Below are positions 17,872 to 25,737 of a stretch of DNA of 64,000 bases, piece after piece; positions within the stretch are counted from its first letter, which is position 1; each line of letters starts with the position of its first letter. A program made the position numbers and the translations under genes. Below the pieces are notes generated by a model, which searched no databases, had not been told where the DNA came from, and saw nothing but the letters and a program-made list of their open reading frames with translations. The stretch is from Paraburkholderia caffeinitolerans (GTDB taxonomy: Bacteria; Pseudomonadota; Gammaproteobacteria; Burkholderiales; Burkholderiaceae): contig NZ_CADIKL010000023.1 of assembly GCF_902859945.1 (NCBI RefSeq), positions 53,425-117,424 of the forward strand. The letters run 5' to 3'.

Positions 17872-18711
17872 ATGAAATTCGCCAAGCCTCTGTTTGCGCC
17901 GCATACCTCGGCCATCGAACGCGTGTGGTACTTCACGCTGCGCGGGCTCGCCGTGCTCACGCTGCTTTATCTGATTCTGCCTGTGCTCGCGATCGTGCCG
18001 CTTTCGTTTTCGTCGAGCACGTTTCTCGTCTACCCGATTCCGGGCTGGTCGATGCGCTGGTACCAGAACCTCGTGATGTCCGACGAGTGGCGCATGGCCG
18101 CGAAGAACAGCTTCATCGTCGGGCCGGCGGCCACGCTCGTGGCCACGGTGCTTGGCACGCTTGCGGCCATCGGCATCACGAAGGCGAATTTTCGCGGCAA
18201 GGCATTGCTGATGGCCGTGCTGATCTCGCCGATGATCGTGCCCGTGGTGGTGGTGGGCGTGGGCATGTATCTGTTCTTCGCGCCGCTTGGGCTCGCCAAT
18301 ACCTATCTGGGCTTGATTCTCGCGCATGCGTCGCTGGGCGTGCCGTTCGTGGTGACCACCGTGTCGGCCACGCTGCAGGGCTTCAACTACAACCTCGTGC
18401 GCGCGAGTCTCTCGCTCGGCGCGAATCCGGTTTCGACGTTCTTCCGCATCACGCTGCCCGTGATTGCGCCCGGCGTGATTTCGGGCGCGCTGTTCGCGTT
18501 CGCGACTTCGTTCGACGAAGTGGTGGTGACGCTGTTTCTCGCCGGCGCCGATCAGACGACGCTGCCGCGCCAGATGTTCACGGGCATTCGCGAGAACATC
18601 AGCCCCACGATCGCTGCGCTCGCAACGATATTGATCGTGTTTTCGACCAGCCTGCTGCTGGCGCTCGAATGGTTGCGCGGCAGGAATGCGGCGCGCGCGG
18701 TGAAGGCTTGA
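17872..18711 (+). CDS. ABC importer permease 2 (PotC type)
   Basis: Starts at ATG 17872 (MKFAKPLFAPHTS) after the ribosome site CGGAGG, 14 nt downstream of permease 1. It has 279 residues with about six membrane helices (LAVLTLLYLILPVLAIVPLSF; GPAATLVATVLGTLAAIGI; LLMAVLISPMIVPVVVVGVG) and the EAA motif RASLSLGANPVSTFFRITLPVIAPG, characteristic of PotC-like subunits. With permease 1 it forms the membrane channel of the importer. The operon ends here; 37 bp separate it from the convergent NodT-type gene. That gap contains two tandem copies of TGATCAACGC. Confidence 0.9.
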   Translation: MKFAKPLFAPHTSAIERVWYFTLRGLAVLTLLYLILPVLAIVPLSFSSSTFLVYPIPGWSMRWYQNLVMSDEWRMAAKNSFIVGPAATLVATVLGTLAAIGITKANFRGKALLMAVLISPMIVPVVVVGVGMYLFFAPLGLANTYLGLILAHASLGVPFVVTTVSATLQGFNYNLVRASLSLGANPVSTFFRITLPVIAPGVISGALFAFATSFDEVVVTLFLAGADQTTLPRQMFTGIRENISPTIAALATILIVFSTSLLLALEWLRGRNAARAVKA

Positions 18712-18747
18712 TCAACGCCTGATCAACGCTTGAAGTGCAAAGCGGCG

Positions 18748-20241
18748 TTAGCGCGCCGCTTCGTCGGGCAGCGCGGCTCCGCCCAGCGCCTGATAGAGCG
18801 CTGCCGTATCCGTGAGCCGCGTGGCCTGTGCTCGCGTGCGATCGAGCGCGGTTTGCAGCGCCTGACGTTGCGCGTCGATCAGATCGAACTCGCTCACACC
18901 GCCTGCCGCATAGCGATCATGCGCGATCGTGGCGCTGGCTTGCGCTTCGTGTGCGGCGTCGTCGCGAGTTTGCAATTCCAGCGCGTCGTCCTGCAACGCG
19001 TGCAGCGTGTCGGCGACTTGCTGGAGCGCTTGCAGCACCGTCTGCTTATAGTCCGCAAACGCGGCTTCATACGCGGCTTGCGACGCGCGCCGCTTCGCGC
19101 GCAGCTCGCCGCCATGAAAGATCGGCTGCGTGAGGCCGAGCCCTACATTCCAGATGTTGAGCCCCGTTATCACGTCTTCGATGCGCGTGCGCTCAGAACC
19201 CACGCCCGCCGAAATCGAAATCTGCGGAAACAGATTGGCCGTCGCCACGCCTACGTTCGCGCTCGCCTGATGCAATAGCGCTTCGGACGCGCGAATGTCG
19301 GGGCGTTCACGCGCGAGCGTGGAAGGCAACGTGAGCGCGAGCGTATCGGGCAGCGGCAACGTGTCGAGCGTGAGCGCATCGAGTTGGGGCGCGAAGGCCG
19401 GACTCGATGGCTCCACCCCCAGCAGAATCGCGAGCAGGTGATCGGTCTGGGCAAGCTGCGTGGTGAGCGGCGCAAGCGTGGCGCGCGTTTGCGCGAGCAG
19501 CGTGCGCTGGCTGTGCACGTCGAGCCGCGCGACGCCGCCCGCCTCGAGCCGCGCCTCCATGATCGATAACTGTCGCGTTTGCGCGGCGATCAGCCGTTGC
19601 GTGAGGTCGATCTCGCTGCGCAGCGCGGCCCGCCGGATTGCCGTGGCGACCACATTGCCCGCCACGGTAAGCTGCACCGCTTCAAGTTCGTATTCCTGAT
19701 AATTGACTTGTGCGAGTGTCGCTTCGAGTGCGCGGCGGGTGGCGCCGAACAGGTCGAACACATACGAGACGCTGACCGAGGCGTTGTAAAGCGTGAACGG
19801 CGCCGGATTCGGCACCTGGGTGATGCCGAAGGCGGCCAGATCGATCTTCTGGCGTGTGCCGGAAAGCTTCAGGTCGACGGACGGAAACAGCGCCGCGCCT
19901 GCTTGCGCGTTGTAGTTCTCGCGCGCCTCGACGAGCTTCGCGCGAGCGGAATCGAGCGTCGGGCTGGCGTGCAGCGCTTCGTCCACGAGACGATCGAGCG
20001 CGGGGCTGCCGAACTGCTTCCACCAGGCACGCGGCGCATGCTCGGTCGTCGCGAAGGTTTGCGCGACGCCGCCGGGGCCGGGCGCGCTGGCGGTGGCGGC
20101 GGGCAGCGGCGTGCGCGTGTAGTCGGGTGACTGCGGTGCGGCCGGCGTGTGAAAGTCGGGGCCGACCGTGCAGCCCGCGAGCGCTGTAACCAGCAGCAGT
20201 GGCAAAAGCGATGACAAGAGCGGTGGCATATGGCGTTTCAT
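18748..20241 (-). CDS. NodT-family outer-membrane efflux lipoprotein
   Basis: TolC-like outer-membrane channel, 497 residues, with a lipoprotein signal (MKRHMPPLLSS ... LAGC, Cys about 24). The opening TVGPDFHTP and two outer membrane efflux repeats (SPTLDSARAKLVEARENYNAQAG; RPDIRASEALLHQASANVGVATANLFPQIS) are family hallmarks, as is GLTQPIFHGGELRAKR. It should form the outer-membrane exit for the HlyD adaptor and ABC-2 pump encoded just upstream. It is the last gene of the operon, 10 bp after the permease stop. Confidence 0.92.
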   Translation of the reverse strand: MKRHMPPLLSSLLPLLLVTALAGCTVGPDFHTPAAPQSPDYTRTPLPAATASAPGPGGVAQTFATTEHAPRAWWKQFGSPALDRLVDEALHASPTLDSARAKLVEARENYNAQAGAALFPSVDLKLSGTRQKIDLAAFGITQVPNPAPFTLYNASVSVSYVFDLFGATRRALEATLAQVNYQEYELEAVQLTVAGNVVATAIRRAALRSEIDLTQRLIAAQTRQLSIMEARLEAGGVARLDVHSQRTLLAQTRATLAPLTTQLAQTDHLLAILLGVEPSSPAFAPQLDALTLDTLPLPDTLALTLPSTLARERPDIRASEALLHQASANVGVATANLFPQISISAGVGSERTRIEDVITGLNIWNVGLGLTQPIFHGGELRAKRRASQAAYEAAFADYKQTVLQALQQVADTLHALQDDALELQTRDDAAHEAQASATIAHDRYAAGGVSEFDLIDAQRQALQTALDRTRAQATRLTDTAALYQALGGAALPDEAAR

Positions 20242-20251
20242 CGTCGCGGCC

Positions 20252-21397
20252 CTAGTCCAGCGTGCGCCGGTAGAAGCGCACCGCGATCGCCATCACGACC
20301 GCCGCGAACACGGCGAGCGGCCACACGGAAGGCCACAGATCGGCCCAGCCATTGCCCTTGAGCAGGATGCCGCGGACGAGCCGGTTGAAGTAGGTGAGCG
20401 GCAGCAGGTCGCCGATCCATTGCGCCCAGCGCGGCATGCCCGCGAACGGAAACATGAAGCCCGAGAGCAGCAGGTTAGGCAGGAAATAGAACACCGCAAG
20501 CTGCATGGCCTGCAACTGGTTCTGCGCGAGCGACGAGAGCGTGATGCCCACGGTGAGATTCGCAGCGATGAACAGCAGCGCCGAAAGATAGAGCGCGACG
20601 AGGCTGCCCTCGAACGGCACGCCGAACACGAAGCGCGCGGCGACCACGATGATAGTCGCCTGCACGAGGCCGATCGCCACGTAAGGGACGATCTTGCCCG
20701 TCATGACTTCTATGGGCAGCACGGGCATGGCGAGCAGGTTTTCCATCGTGCCCCGTTCGCGTTCGCGCGTGATGGCGAGACCGGTCATCATCACCATCGT
20801 CAGTGTGAGGATCACGCCCATGAGGCCCGGCACGACGTTGTATTGCGTGATGCCCTCGGGGTTGTAGAGGCGGTGGACCTGCACGTCGAAGGCGGCGGGC
20901 GCGCCGTTCAGGTGCGCAAGCGGCCCGGTCAGATCCTTCGCGGTCACGGGGGCAATGAGACCGGGCAGCGCGGCCAGCGCGGTGGTGATGGCGGTGGGAT
21001 CGGTGGCGTCCGCTTCCACCAGCAGCGAGGGCCGCTCGCCGCGCAACAGGCGCCGCGAAAAATCCACGGGAATGCTCAGCACGAACTGCACGCTGCCGCG
21101 CGCGAGTGCATGCCGCGCCGACGCCTCGTCGGGCAGCGTCTCGATTACGTCGAAGTAGGCCGAATTCTTCATGCCCGCCACGAAGCTGCGCGAGAAGGGG
21201 CTGTCCTCGCTCACGACGATGGCGGTGGGCAGGTGCTTCGGATCGGTGTTGATCGCGTAGCCGAACAGCGTGAGCTGCATGATCGGCAAGCCGACGATCA
21301 TCGCGAAGGTCACGCGGTCGCGCTTGAGCTGCAGGAACTCCTTGAGCACGATGCTCCACCAGCGGGACACGGAAAACGCGAGGTTCAGCTTCAGCAT
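20252..21397 (-). CDS. ABC-2 type efflux permease (YbhS/YbhR type)
   Basis: The ATG at 21397 (MLKLNLAFSVSRWWSIVLKE) gives 381 residues; the open frame continues far upstream only as a shadow of the ATPase gene. There is an N-terminal helix (VGLPIMQLTLFGYAIN), a large extracytoplasmic domain (about 45-175), then five C-terminal helices with MTGLAITRERERGTMENLLAMP and GRYF-region-like SGFMFPFAGMPRWAQWIGDLLPLTYF. This is the DrrB/YbhSR half-transporter layout. The start overlaps the ATPase stop by 1 nt (TGATG), so the two are translationally coupled. The E. coli YbhGFSR relatives encode two permeases, but only one is present here, so it probably works as a homodimer. Confidence 0.9.
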   Translation of the reverse strand: MLKLNLAFSVSRWWSIVLKEFLQLKRDRVTFAMIVGLPIMQLTLFGYAINTDPKHLPTAIVVSEDSPFSRSFVAGMKNSAYFDVIETLPDEASARHALARGSVQFVLSIPVDFSRRLLRGERPSLLVEADATDPTAITTALAALPGLIAPVTAKDLTGPLAHLNGAPAAFDVQVHRLYNPEGITQYNVVPGLMGVILTLTMVMMTGLAITRERERGTMENLLAMPVLPIEVMTGKIVPYVAIGLVQATIIVVAARFVFGVPFEGSLVALYLSALLFIAANLTVGITLSSLAQNQLQAMQLAVFYFLPNLLLSGFMFPFAGMPRWAQWIGDLLPLTYFNRLVRGILLKGNGWADLWPSVWPLAVFAAVVMAIAVRFYRRTLD

Positions 21398-22380
21398 CAG
21401 GCCTTGCCCCCGTGGTTGCCCCCGTAGTTGCCACCATAGTTGTCGCGCGTTTGGCTCATCAGATGGATGAAGACGTCCTCGAGTCCTGTGTCTATACGTT
21501 GTGCGCGCAACGATGCGTCGGCGGCTACGTGTTCGACCGAGGCCGCGAGCGCTGCGTGATCGCGGCCGCTTGCGTGCAACACCGAGCCGAACACCACCGT
21601 TTGATCGACGCCCGGCATGGCGCGCAGTTGCGTCGAGAGCGTGGTGAGCTGATCGCCGTGAATCGCCCATGTTTCGAGGTTTTGCGAGGCGATCACTTCG
21701 GCGGCAGTGCCTTGCGCGAGCAGCTTGCCCCACGCGATGTACGCGAGCTTGTGGCAGCGCTCGGCTTCGTCCATGTAGTGCGTGCTCACGAGCACGGAGA
21801 TGCCGCGCGCGGCGAGCCGGTGCAGTTCTTCCCAGAAGTCGCGCCGCGCATTGGGATCGACGCCCGCCGTGGGTTCGTCGAGCAGCAGCAGCCGAGGCTC
21901 GTGCAGCATGCAGGCGGCAAGCGCGAGACGCTGCTTCCAGCCACCCGAAAGCGCGCCCGTGAGTTGGTTCGCGCGGCTCTCGAGCCCCAGTGATTCGAGC
22001 GCGCGGTCGACGCACTCGCGCCGTCGCGGCATGCGGTAGATGCGCGCGACGAAGTCGAGATTCTCGCGGATCGTCAGATCGTCCCAGTACGAGAAGCGCT
22101 GGGTCATGTAGCCCACGCGCCGCTTGATCTGCTCGCTCTCGCGCACGATGTCGTAGCCGAGGCAGGTGCCCGATCCCGAATCGGGCGTGAGCAGGCCGCA
22201 CATGAGCCGGATCGAGGTGGTCTTGCCACTGCCGTTGGGCCCGAGAAAGCCGAAGATCTCGCCGGGCGCGACGCGCAGCGAGACGTCGTTGACCACGTGC
22301 TTGTCGCCGAAATGCTTGTTGAGATTGCGCACGTCGATGGCGTAGCGCGGCCCGTCGCCCGTTGCGCTTAATGTGCTCAT
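21397..22380 (-). CDS. ABC efflux ATPase (YbhF type, single domain)
   Basis: Start ATG 22380 (MSTLSATGDGPRYAIDV) overlaps the HlyD stop as ATGA. It has 327 residues and a single nucleotide-binding domain: Walker A LGPNGSGKTTS, Q-loop MTQRFSYWDDLT, signature LSGGWKQRLALA, Walker B LLLLDEPTAGVDPNARR and switch STHYMDEAERC. A C-terminal extension (LETWAIHGDQLTTLSTQLRAMP ... GLEDVFIHLMSQTR) is typical of DrrA/CcmA-like exporters. E. coli YbhF carries two fused ATPase domains, so this is the shorter form. The far C-terminus is Asn/Gly-rich (NYGGNYGGNHGGKA). Confidence 0.92.
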   Translation of the reverse strand: MSTLSATGDGPRYAIDVRNLNKHFGDKHVVNDVSLRVAPGEIFGFLGPNGSGKTTSIRLMCGLLTPDSGSGTCLGYDIVRESEQIKRRVGYMTQRFSYWDDLTIRENLDFVARIYRMPRRRECVDRALESLGLESRANQLTGALSGGWKQRLALAACMLHEPRLLLLDEPTAGVDPNARRDFWEELHRLAARGISVLVSTHYMDEAERCHKLAYIAWGKLLAQGTAAEVIASQNLETWAIHGDQLTTLSTQLRAMPGVDQTVVFGSVLHASGRDHAALAASVEHVAADASLRAQRIDTGLEDVFIHLMSQTRDNYGGNYGGNHGGKA

Positions 22381-23366
22381 TGCAGCCGCACCTCCACCGG
22401 CTGGCCGGGATGGAGCTTCGCGGCGTCTTGCGTGGCCGGGTGCGCCTCGATCATGAACACGAGCTTCGCACGTTGCTCGTTGCTGTAGATGACGGGTGGC
22501 GTGTACTCGGCGGCGTTCGAGACCCAGGTGATGGTGGCGGGCACGTCGGCAGCGCAGCCGTCGCAATGAACGAGAATCTTGCGTCCCGGCGCGAGCGAGC
22601 CCACTACGGTTTCGGGCACGAAAAAGCGCAGCTTGACGTTTTGCGGCGGCAGCATCTGCACGACCGGGTTGCCGGCCTGCACCCATTCGCCCACGCGATA
22701 GAGCGTGTCGTAAACGAGCCCCGCGGCTGGCGCGGTCACGCGTTTCTGATCGAGCTTCCACTGCGCCTGGGCGAGCGTGGCTTGCGCCGCCTCGACATCG
22801 GCGGCCTGCGCCGCGATCTGCGCCACGCGCCCGGGCAGGTTCGCGACGCGCACCTGATTCTGCAACTCGCGCACTTGCGCGGCGCTCGATGCGGCCTGCG
22901 CGCGCGAGTCGTCGAGTTGCGCCTGCGAGATGCCGCCCGCGCGCAACTGCGCCTCGTCGCGCGCAAGCTGGAGCGCCGCCTTGCGCGCGGTGGCCTCGGC
23001 CTGCGCGAGCTGTGCTTCGGTCACGCGCACCTCGGGCGGCCGCTTGCCGGTTTGCAAGTCGTCGAGCAGGGCCTGCGCGGCGGCGAGACGGTGGTGCGCT
23101 TCGTCGCGCGCGGCGGTTTCGTCGACGGCTTCGAGCGCGAACACGGGCGCCGAGGCGGCGACAGTCTGGCCGCGCTGCACGTCGAGCTTCGCGAGCGTGC
23201 CCGATTGCGACGACGCGAGATAGACGTATTCGCCTTCGACGTAGCCTTGCCAGACCGGCGCTTCATGGCGCGAGCACGCGCTAAGCGCGGCCAGGCCGAC
23301 AAGGGCGATGCACAGCGGCAAGGCGTTGCTGCGCGAGGTGCGTGCCGGTTCGATCCGCCCGCTCAT
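22377..23366 (-). CDS. HlyD-type periplasmic adaptor (YbhG-like lipoprotein)
   Basis: The 329 residues carry a signal with a lipobox-like LSAC near residue 31. A biotinyl-lipoyl half (SSQSGTLAKLDVQRGQTV) is followed by a long alpha-helical hairpin rich in Ala/Gln (AEATARKAALQLARDEAQL; QVRELQNQVRVANLPGRVAQI), then the second lipoyl half (RVTAPAAGLVYDTLYRVGEW) and a beta-barrel (LRFFVPETVVGSLAPG). This adaptor joins the ABC-2 pump to the NodT outer-membrane channel. Its start overlaps the tetR stop by 4 nt (ATGA), and its own stop overlaps the ATPase start, giving tight coupling. Confidence 0.92.
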   Translation of the reverse strand: MSGRIEPARTSRSNALPLCIALVGLAALSACSRHEAPVWQGYVEGEYVYLASSQSGTLAKLDVQRGQTVAASAPVFALEAVDETAARDEAHHRLAAAQALLDDLQTGKRPPEVRVTEAQLAQAEATARKAALQLARDEAQLRAGGISQAQLDDSRAQAASSAAQVRELQNQVRVANLPGRVAQIAAQAADVEAAQATLAQAQWKLDQKRVTAPAAGLVYDTLYRVGEWVQAGNPVVQMLPPQNVKLRFFVPETVVGSLAPGRKILVHCDGCAADVPATITWVSNAAEYTPPVIYSNEQRAKLVFMIEAHPATQDAAKLHPGQPVEVRLQ

Positions 23367-24112
23367 GACGTGCTTCCATCGGTATTTTCAGGCGCGCTCA
23401 TAGACGCGCTCACAGACGCGCTTGCGGGCGCCCGCATCGCGCCTGCGAGCAGCGCGGTGACATGGCGGCGCAGCGCCTCGCGCTCGACCTTCGGCAGGCC
23501 ACGCGTGTTCTGCCAGAGCCTGGAGGTCGCGAGCGGCAGCATCACGAGCGCGAGGATCGACATAAACAGCAGCGGCGCTTCCAGTGCGGGATTCACGGTG
23601 CCCTCGCGCTGTGCGGAACCGATATGCATAACGAATCGTTGCAGTTGTTCGACGGGCAGGCGCTTGAGCATGCGTTCGCGCAGCAGACCGCCTTCGTTGA
23701 CGATCTCGCGCAGCCATAGCGGCGGTAGCCACGGCAGGTGTTCGGTGACTTCAAAGAGCCTTGCGACGAGTTCCTGCACGAGCGCGTGCGGGTCGGCTGC
23801 GGCTTCGCTATCCGCGCTGCCCCATACGTACGCGATGGAGCGCGCGATGCGCTCCTCGACGACGGCATCGAGCAATCTTTCCCGATTGGTGAAGTAGTAG
23901 TGAACCATGGCCGACGTGACGCCGGCTGCGGCCGCGATTTGCGCCATGGTTGTGGCGGCGATGCCCTGTTCGGCGAAGAGCTGCGTCGCGCAGGCCAGCA
24001 GCCGCTCGCGCACATCGAGATCGGTGTCGGCGCGGCGGCGTCCGCGCGGCCTGCGGGTTTCGGCCGCGACGGGCGGGAGAGGCGAGCGGGGCATAGCGCG
24101 ATGTGGATTCAT
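23363..24112 (-). CDS. TetR-family regulator of the efflux operon (CecR-like)
   Basis: The 249 residues contain an N-terminal TetR HTH (RERLLACATQLFAEQGIAATTMAQIAAAAGVTSAMVHYYFTNRERLLDAV, about 32-82) and a helical ligand domain. The C-terminal tail is Ala/Ser-rich (ASASVSASMSAPEN). It is first in the efflux operon and overlaps the HlyD gene by 4 nt, so it probably represses its own operon. E. coli CecR (YbiH) with YbhGFSR is the closest described arrangement. A TCTAA-N12-TTAGA dyad lies 9 bp upstream of the start codon. An alternative ATG at codon 7 (MPRSPLPP) is possible. Confidence 0.88.
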   Translation of the reverse strand: MNPHRAMPRSPLPPVAAETRRPRGRRRADTDLDVRERLLACATQLFAEQGIAATTMAQIAAAAGVTSAMVHYYFTNRERLLDAVVEERIARSIAYVWGSADSEAAADPHALVQELVARLFEVTEHLPWLPPLWLREIVNEGGLLRERMLKRLPVEQLQRFVMHIGSAQREGTVNPALEAPLLFMSILALVMLPLATSRLWQNTRGLPKVEREALRRHVTALLAGAMRAPASASVSASMSAPENTDGSTS

Positions 24113-24120
24113 TGATCCAG

Positions 24121-24142
24121 TCTAATTCACGCGTTAGTTAGA
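24121..24142. promoter_or_regulatory. probable TetR operator of the efflux operon
   Basis: TCTAA (24121-24125) and TTAGA (24138-24142) form an inverted repeat with 12 bp between, and the inner bases also contain a near-dyad around CACGCGTTAG. It sits just upstream of the tetR start, where an autorepressor site is expected. It could instead serve the divergent response-regulator gene. Confidence 0.5.
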
Positions 24143-24196
24143 TTCAAATACGCGCGACGCGGGTTAACGATTGTCAGCCGGACTGCATCCTTTCAG

Positions 24197-24256
24197 ACCT
24201 TTCCTATACACAAAGGTGGGGTAGTCATTCAGGCTGTCATTCTCGTACCGAAAGGT
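24197..24256. promoter_or_regulatory. ACCTTT/AAAGGT repeats before the response-regulator gene
   Basis: An inverted repeat ACCTTT-N9-AAAGGT occupies 24197-24217, and a third AAAGGT is at 24251-24256, 40 bp before the start codon. Spaced half-sites like these are plausible response-regulator binding sites, so autoregulation is possible. No binding data exist here. Confidence 0.3.
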
Positions 24257-24290
24257 TCATCCGATCACGCCCCTAAAAATGGAAGAAAAA

Positions 24291-24893
24291 ATGAAGCGCA
24301 TCGTGGTTATTGACGATCACCCCATCGTCCTCAAGATGCTTGCAAACGTTTTGCACACCGAATATGAACTGGTGGGCGAATGCAGCGATGGGGAAGAAGG
24401 GCTGCGCATCGTGCAGGAATTGCAGCCGGATCTCGTCATTCTCGATCTTGAATTGCCGAAACTGGACGGGCTTTCAGTCATTCGCGGTATCCGCGCACGG
24501 CAATCGGCCACGCGTGTCCTCGTGCTCTCCGCGAAGCCCGAGCAGGTCATGGCGAATCACACTCGCATCGCGGGCGCGAACGGTTACGTGAGCAAGAGCC
24601 GTGGCGTGGAAGAGTTGTGCGGCGTGGTGAAGGCGGTGCTGCTCGGGTACGACTGCTTCCCGGCGGGCAGTTGCGGTGGCGGCCGCGACGTGGCGCTCAA
24701 CGGGCTTTCGCCGCGCGAAGTGGAGGTGCTGCAATATCTCGCGCGTGGCATGAGCAACAAGGGCGTGGCGGCGCGGCTCGGGCTTTCCGACAAGACGGTC
24801 AGCACCTACAAGACGCGCGTGCTCGACAAGCTCGGTGTTTCATCGCTGGCGGCGCTGATCGAGTTCGCCACCTTGAACAAGCTCATCGACTGA
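24291..24893 (+). CDS. NarL/FixJ-family response regulator, orphan
   Basis: From ATG 24291 (MKRIVVIDDHPIVLKMLANVL) the protein has 200 residues; GGAAG lies 5 nt upstream of that codon. An in-frame ATG at 24279 would add four residues. The receiver domain (1-120) has the acidic pair DD, the phospho-acceptor Asp in LVILDLELPKLDG, and the LSAK and YVSKS conserved Thr/Ser and Lys regions. The LuxR-type HTH is at about 138-200 (LSPREVEVLQYLARGMSNKGVAARLGLSDKTVSTYKTRVLDKLGV). It resembles BvgA/EvgA-type regulators. No histidine kinase gene is adjacent, so its partner is elsewhere. Confidence 0.92.
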   Translation: MKRIVVIDDHPIVLKMLANVLHTEYELVGECSDGEEGLRIVQELQPDLVILDLELPKLDGLSVIRGIRARQSATRVLVLSAKPEQVMANHTRIAGANGYVSKSRGVEELCGVVKAVLLGYDCFPAGSCGGGRDVALNGLSPREVEVLQYLARGMSNKGVAARLGLSDKTVSTYKTRVLDKLGVSSLAALIEFATLNKLID

Positions 24894-24909
24894 AGCCGGG
24901 GCACGGGGC

Positions 24910-24940
24910 AAAAAAAACCCCAGCCGCGAACGACCGGGGT
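24910..24940 (-). terminator. rho-independent terminator, minus strand
   Basis: On the minus strand ACCCC (24940-24936 region) pairs with GGGGT across a GC-rich loop, followed by eight T (24917-24910). It lies 200 bp downstream of the small exported-protein gene that ends at 25140 and would end that transcript. The stretch 24941-25139 between them has no other gene I can support. On the plus strand no U-run follows. Confidence 0.65.
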
Positions 24941-25139
24941 AATGAGAATACACCGTGCGCTCCGGGGAACGAAACGCCCCATAACGTTACCTTCCGGCTG
25001 CGTGCGAAGCAACGCGCGCACATTACGCACTGTTACTGTCGATAGGCTTTCGGCACGGTTCCGCTGAATTTGATTCGCATATCGAATTAATTCGGCAGGA
25101 ATGTAGCGAGGGGCGGACGCACGGTTCTGCGTCATCAAA

Positions 25140-25457
25140 TCAGTAGCGCGGCGGCGGCGGGGGAGGCGGGCGATGATCGTCGTAACGCGTGTCGTGACGG
25201 TCGCCGTGCCAGCCCGGAGGGCCCGGGTCGTGCGGATGATGGCGCATCCACTCGTCACGCTCCCAGTAGCGGTGGCCGTCCCAGTAACGGTTTTCGTGCC
25301 AGCCGATCGACACTCGCGTGTCCACCTGCACCATGTGCGGTTCGCCATTGTGCGGCGCGTATTGGGCGAAGGCGCTCGATGCGCTCATCAGCGCACCGCC
25401 TGCGAGCAGCGCGGCGGCGAGAACGCGGGCGGGGGTTTTCCAGCTCTTCGTATTCAT
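25140..25457 (-). CDS. small exported Trp/Tyr/His-rich protein
   Basis: ATG 25457 is preceded by a strong ribosome site (GAGGAGGAAGC) and gives 105 residues. The signal peptide (MNTKSWKTPARVLAAALLAGG ... SSAFA) is cleaved after AFA, so the protein is periplasmic or secreted. The mature part is hydrophilic with GWHENRYWDGHRYWERDEWMRHH, then a Pro/His-rich stretch and a C-terminal run of seven Pro before RY. W-x-G-x-x-Y/W motifs of this kind occur in short uncharacterised Burkholderia exported proteins. Function unknown. Intergenic 25458-25737 (280 bp) toward the acyl-CoA synthetase gene holds only the hairpin described next. Confidence 0.75.
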   Translation of the reverse strand: MNTKSWKTPARVLAAALLAGGALMSASSAFAQYAPHNGEPHMVQVDTRVSIGWHENRYWDGHRYWERDEWMRHHPHDPGPPGWHGDRHDTRYDDHRPPPPPPPRY

Positions 25458-25704
25458 ATGCTTCCTCCTCTTCGGGTACGTCGTCATGCACACATTGCGT
25501 TGCATTCGACATGGAACGAAGCTTATCGGGGACAAGACGATGAATACGTGAGCACTTGTAATGTTTCATTTCGAGCGCTCTGCCGCACGAAAATTGCGCG
25601 TTTAATAGTTGGCCCTTGATGCGTAAAGGATTACGGCCCGTTTCTGAAGATTGCTGAAACAATTTAACGGACCCGGTTGTCAAGAGCCGTAACATAAGAC
25701 CGCG

Positions 25705-25726
25705 CGGCGGGTGCCCGGACCCGCCG
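25705..25726 (-). terminator. possible hairpin terminator after the acyl-CoA synthetase gene
   Basis: CGGCGGGT (25705-25712) and ACCCGCCG (25719-25726) form an 8-bp perfect stem with a 6-base loop, 11 bp beyond the acyl-CoA synthetase stop. No good U-run follows on either strand, so it may be only a transcript-end or stabilising hairpin. Confidence 0.35.
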
Positions 25727-25737
25727 ATTACCGCGGA

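Noticed and set aside
20252..22201. A 649-residue frame that looks like an extended permease
   Set aside because: Only the last 381 residues (from ATG 21397) are permease; the rest is out-of-frame ATPase sequence.
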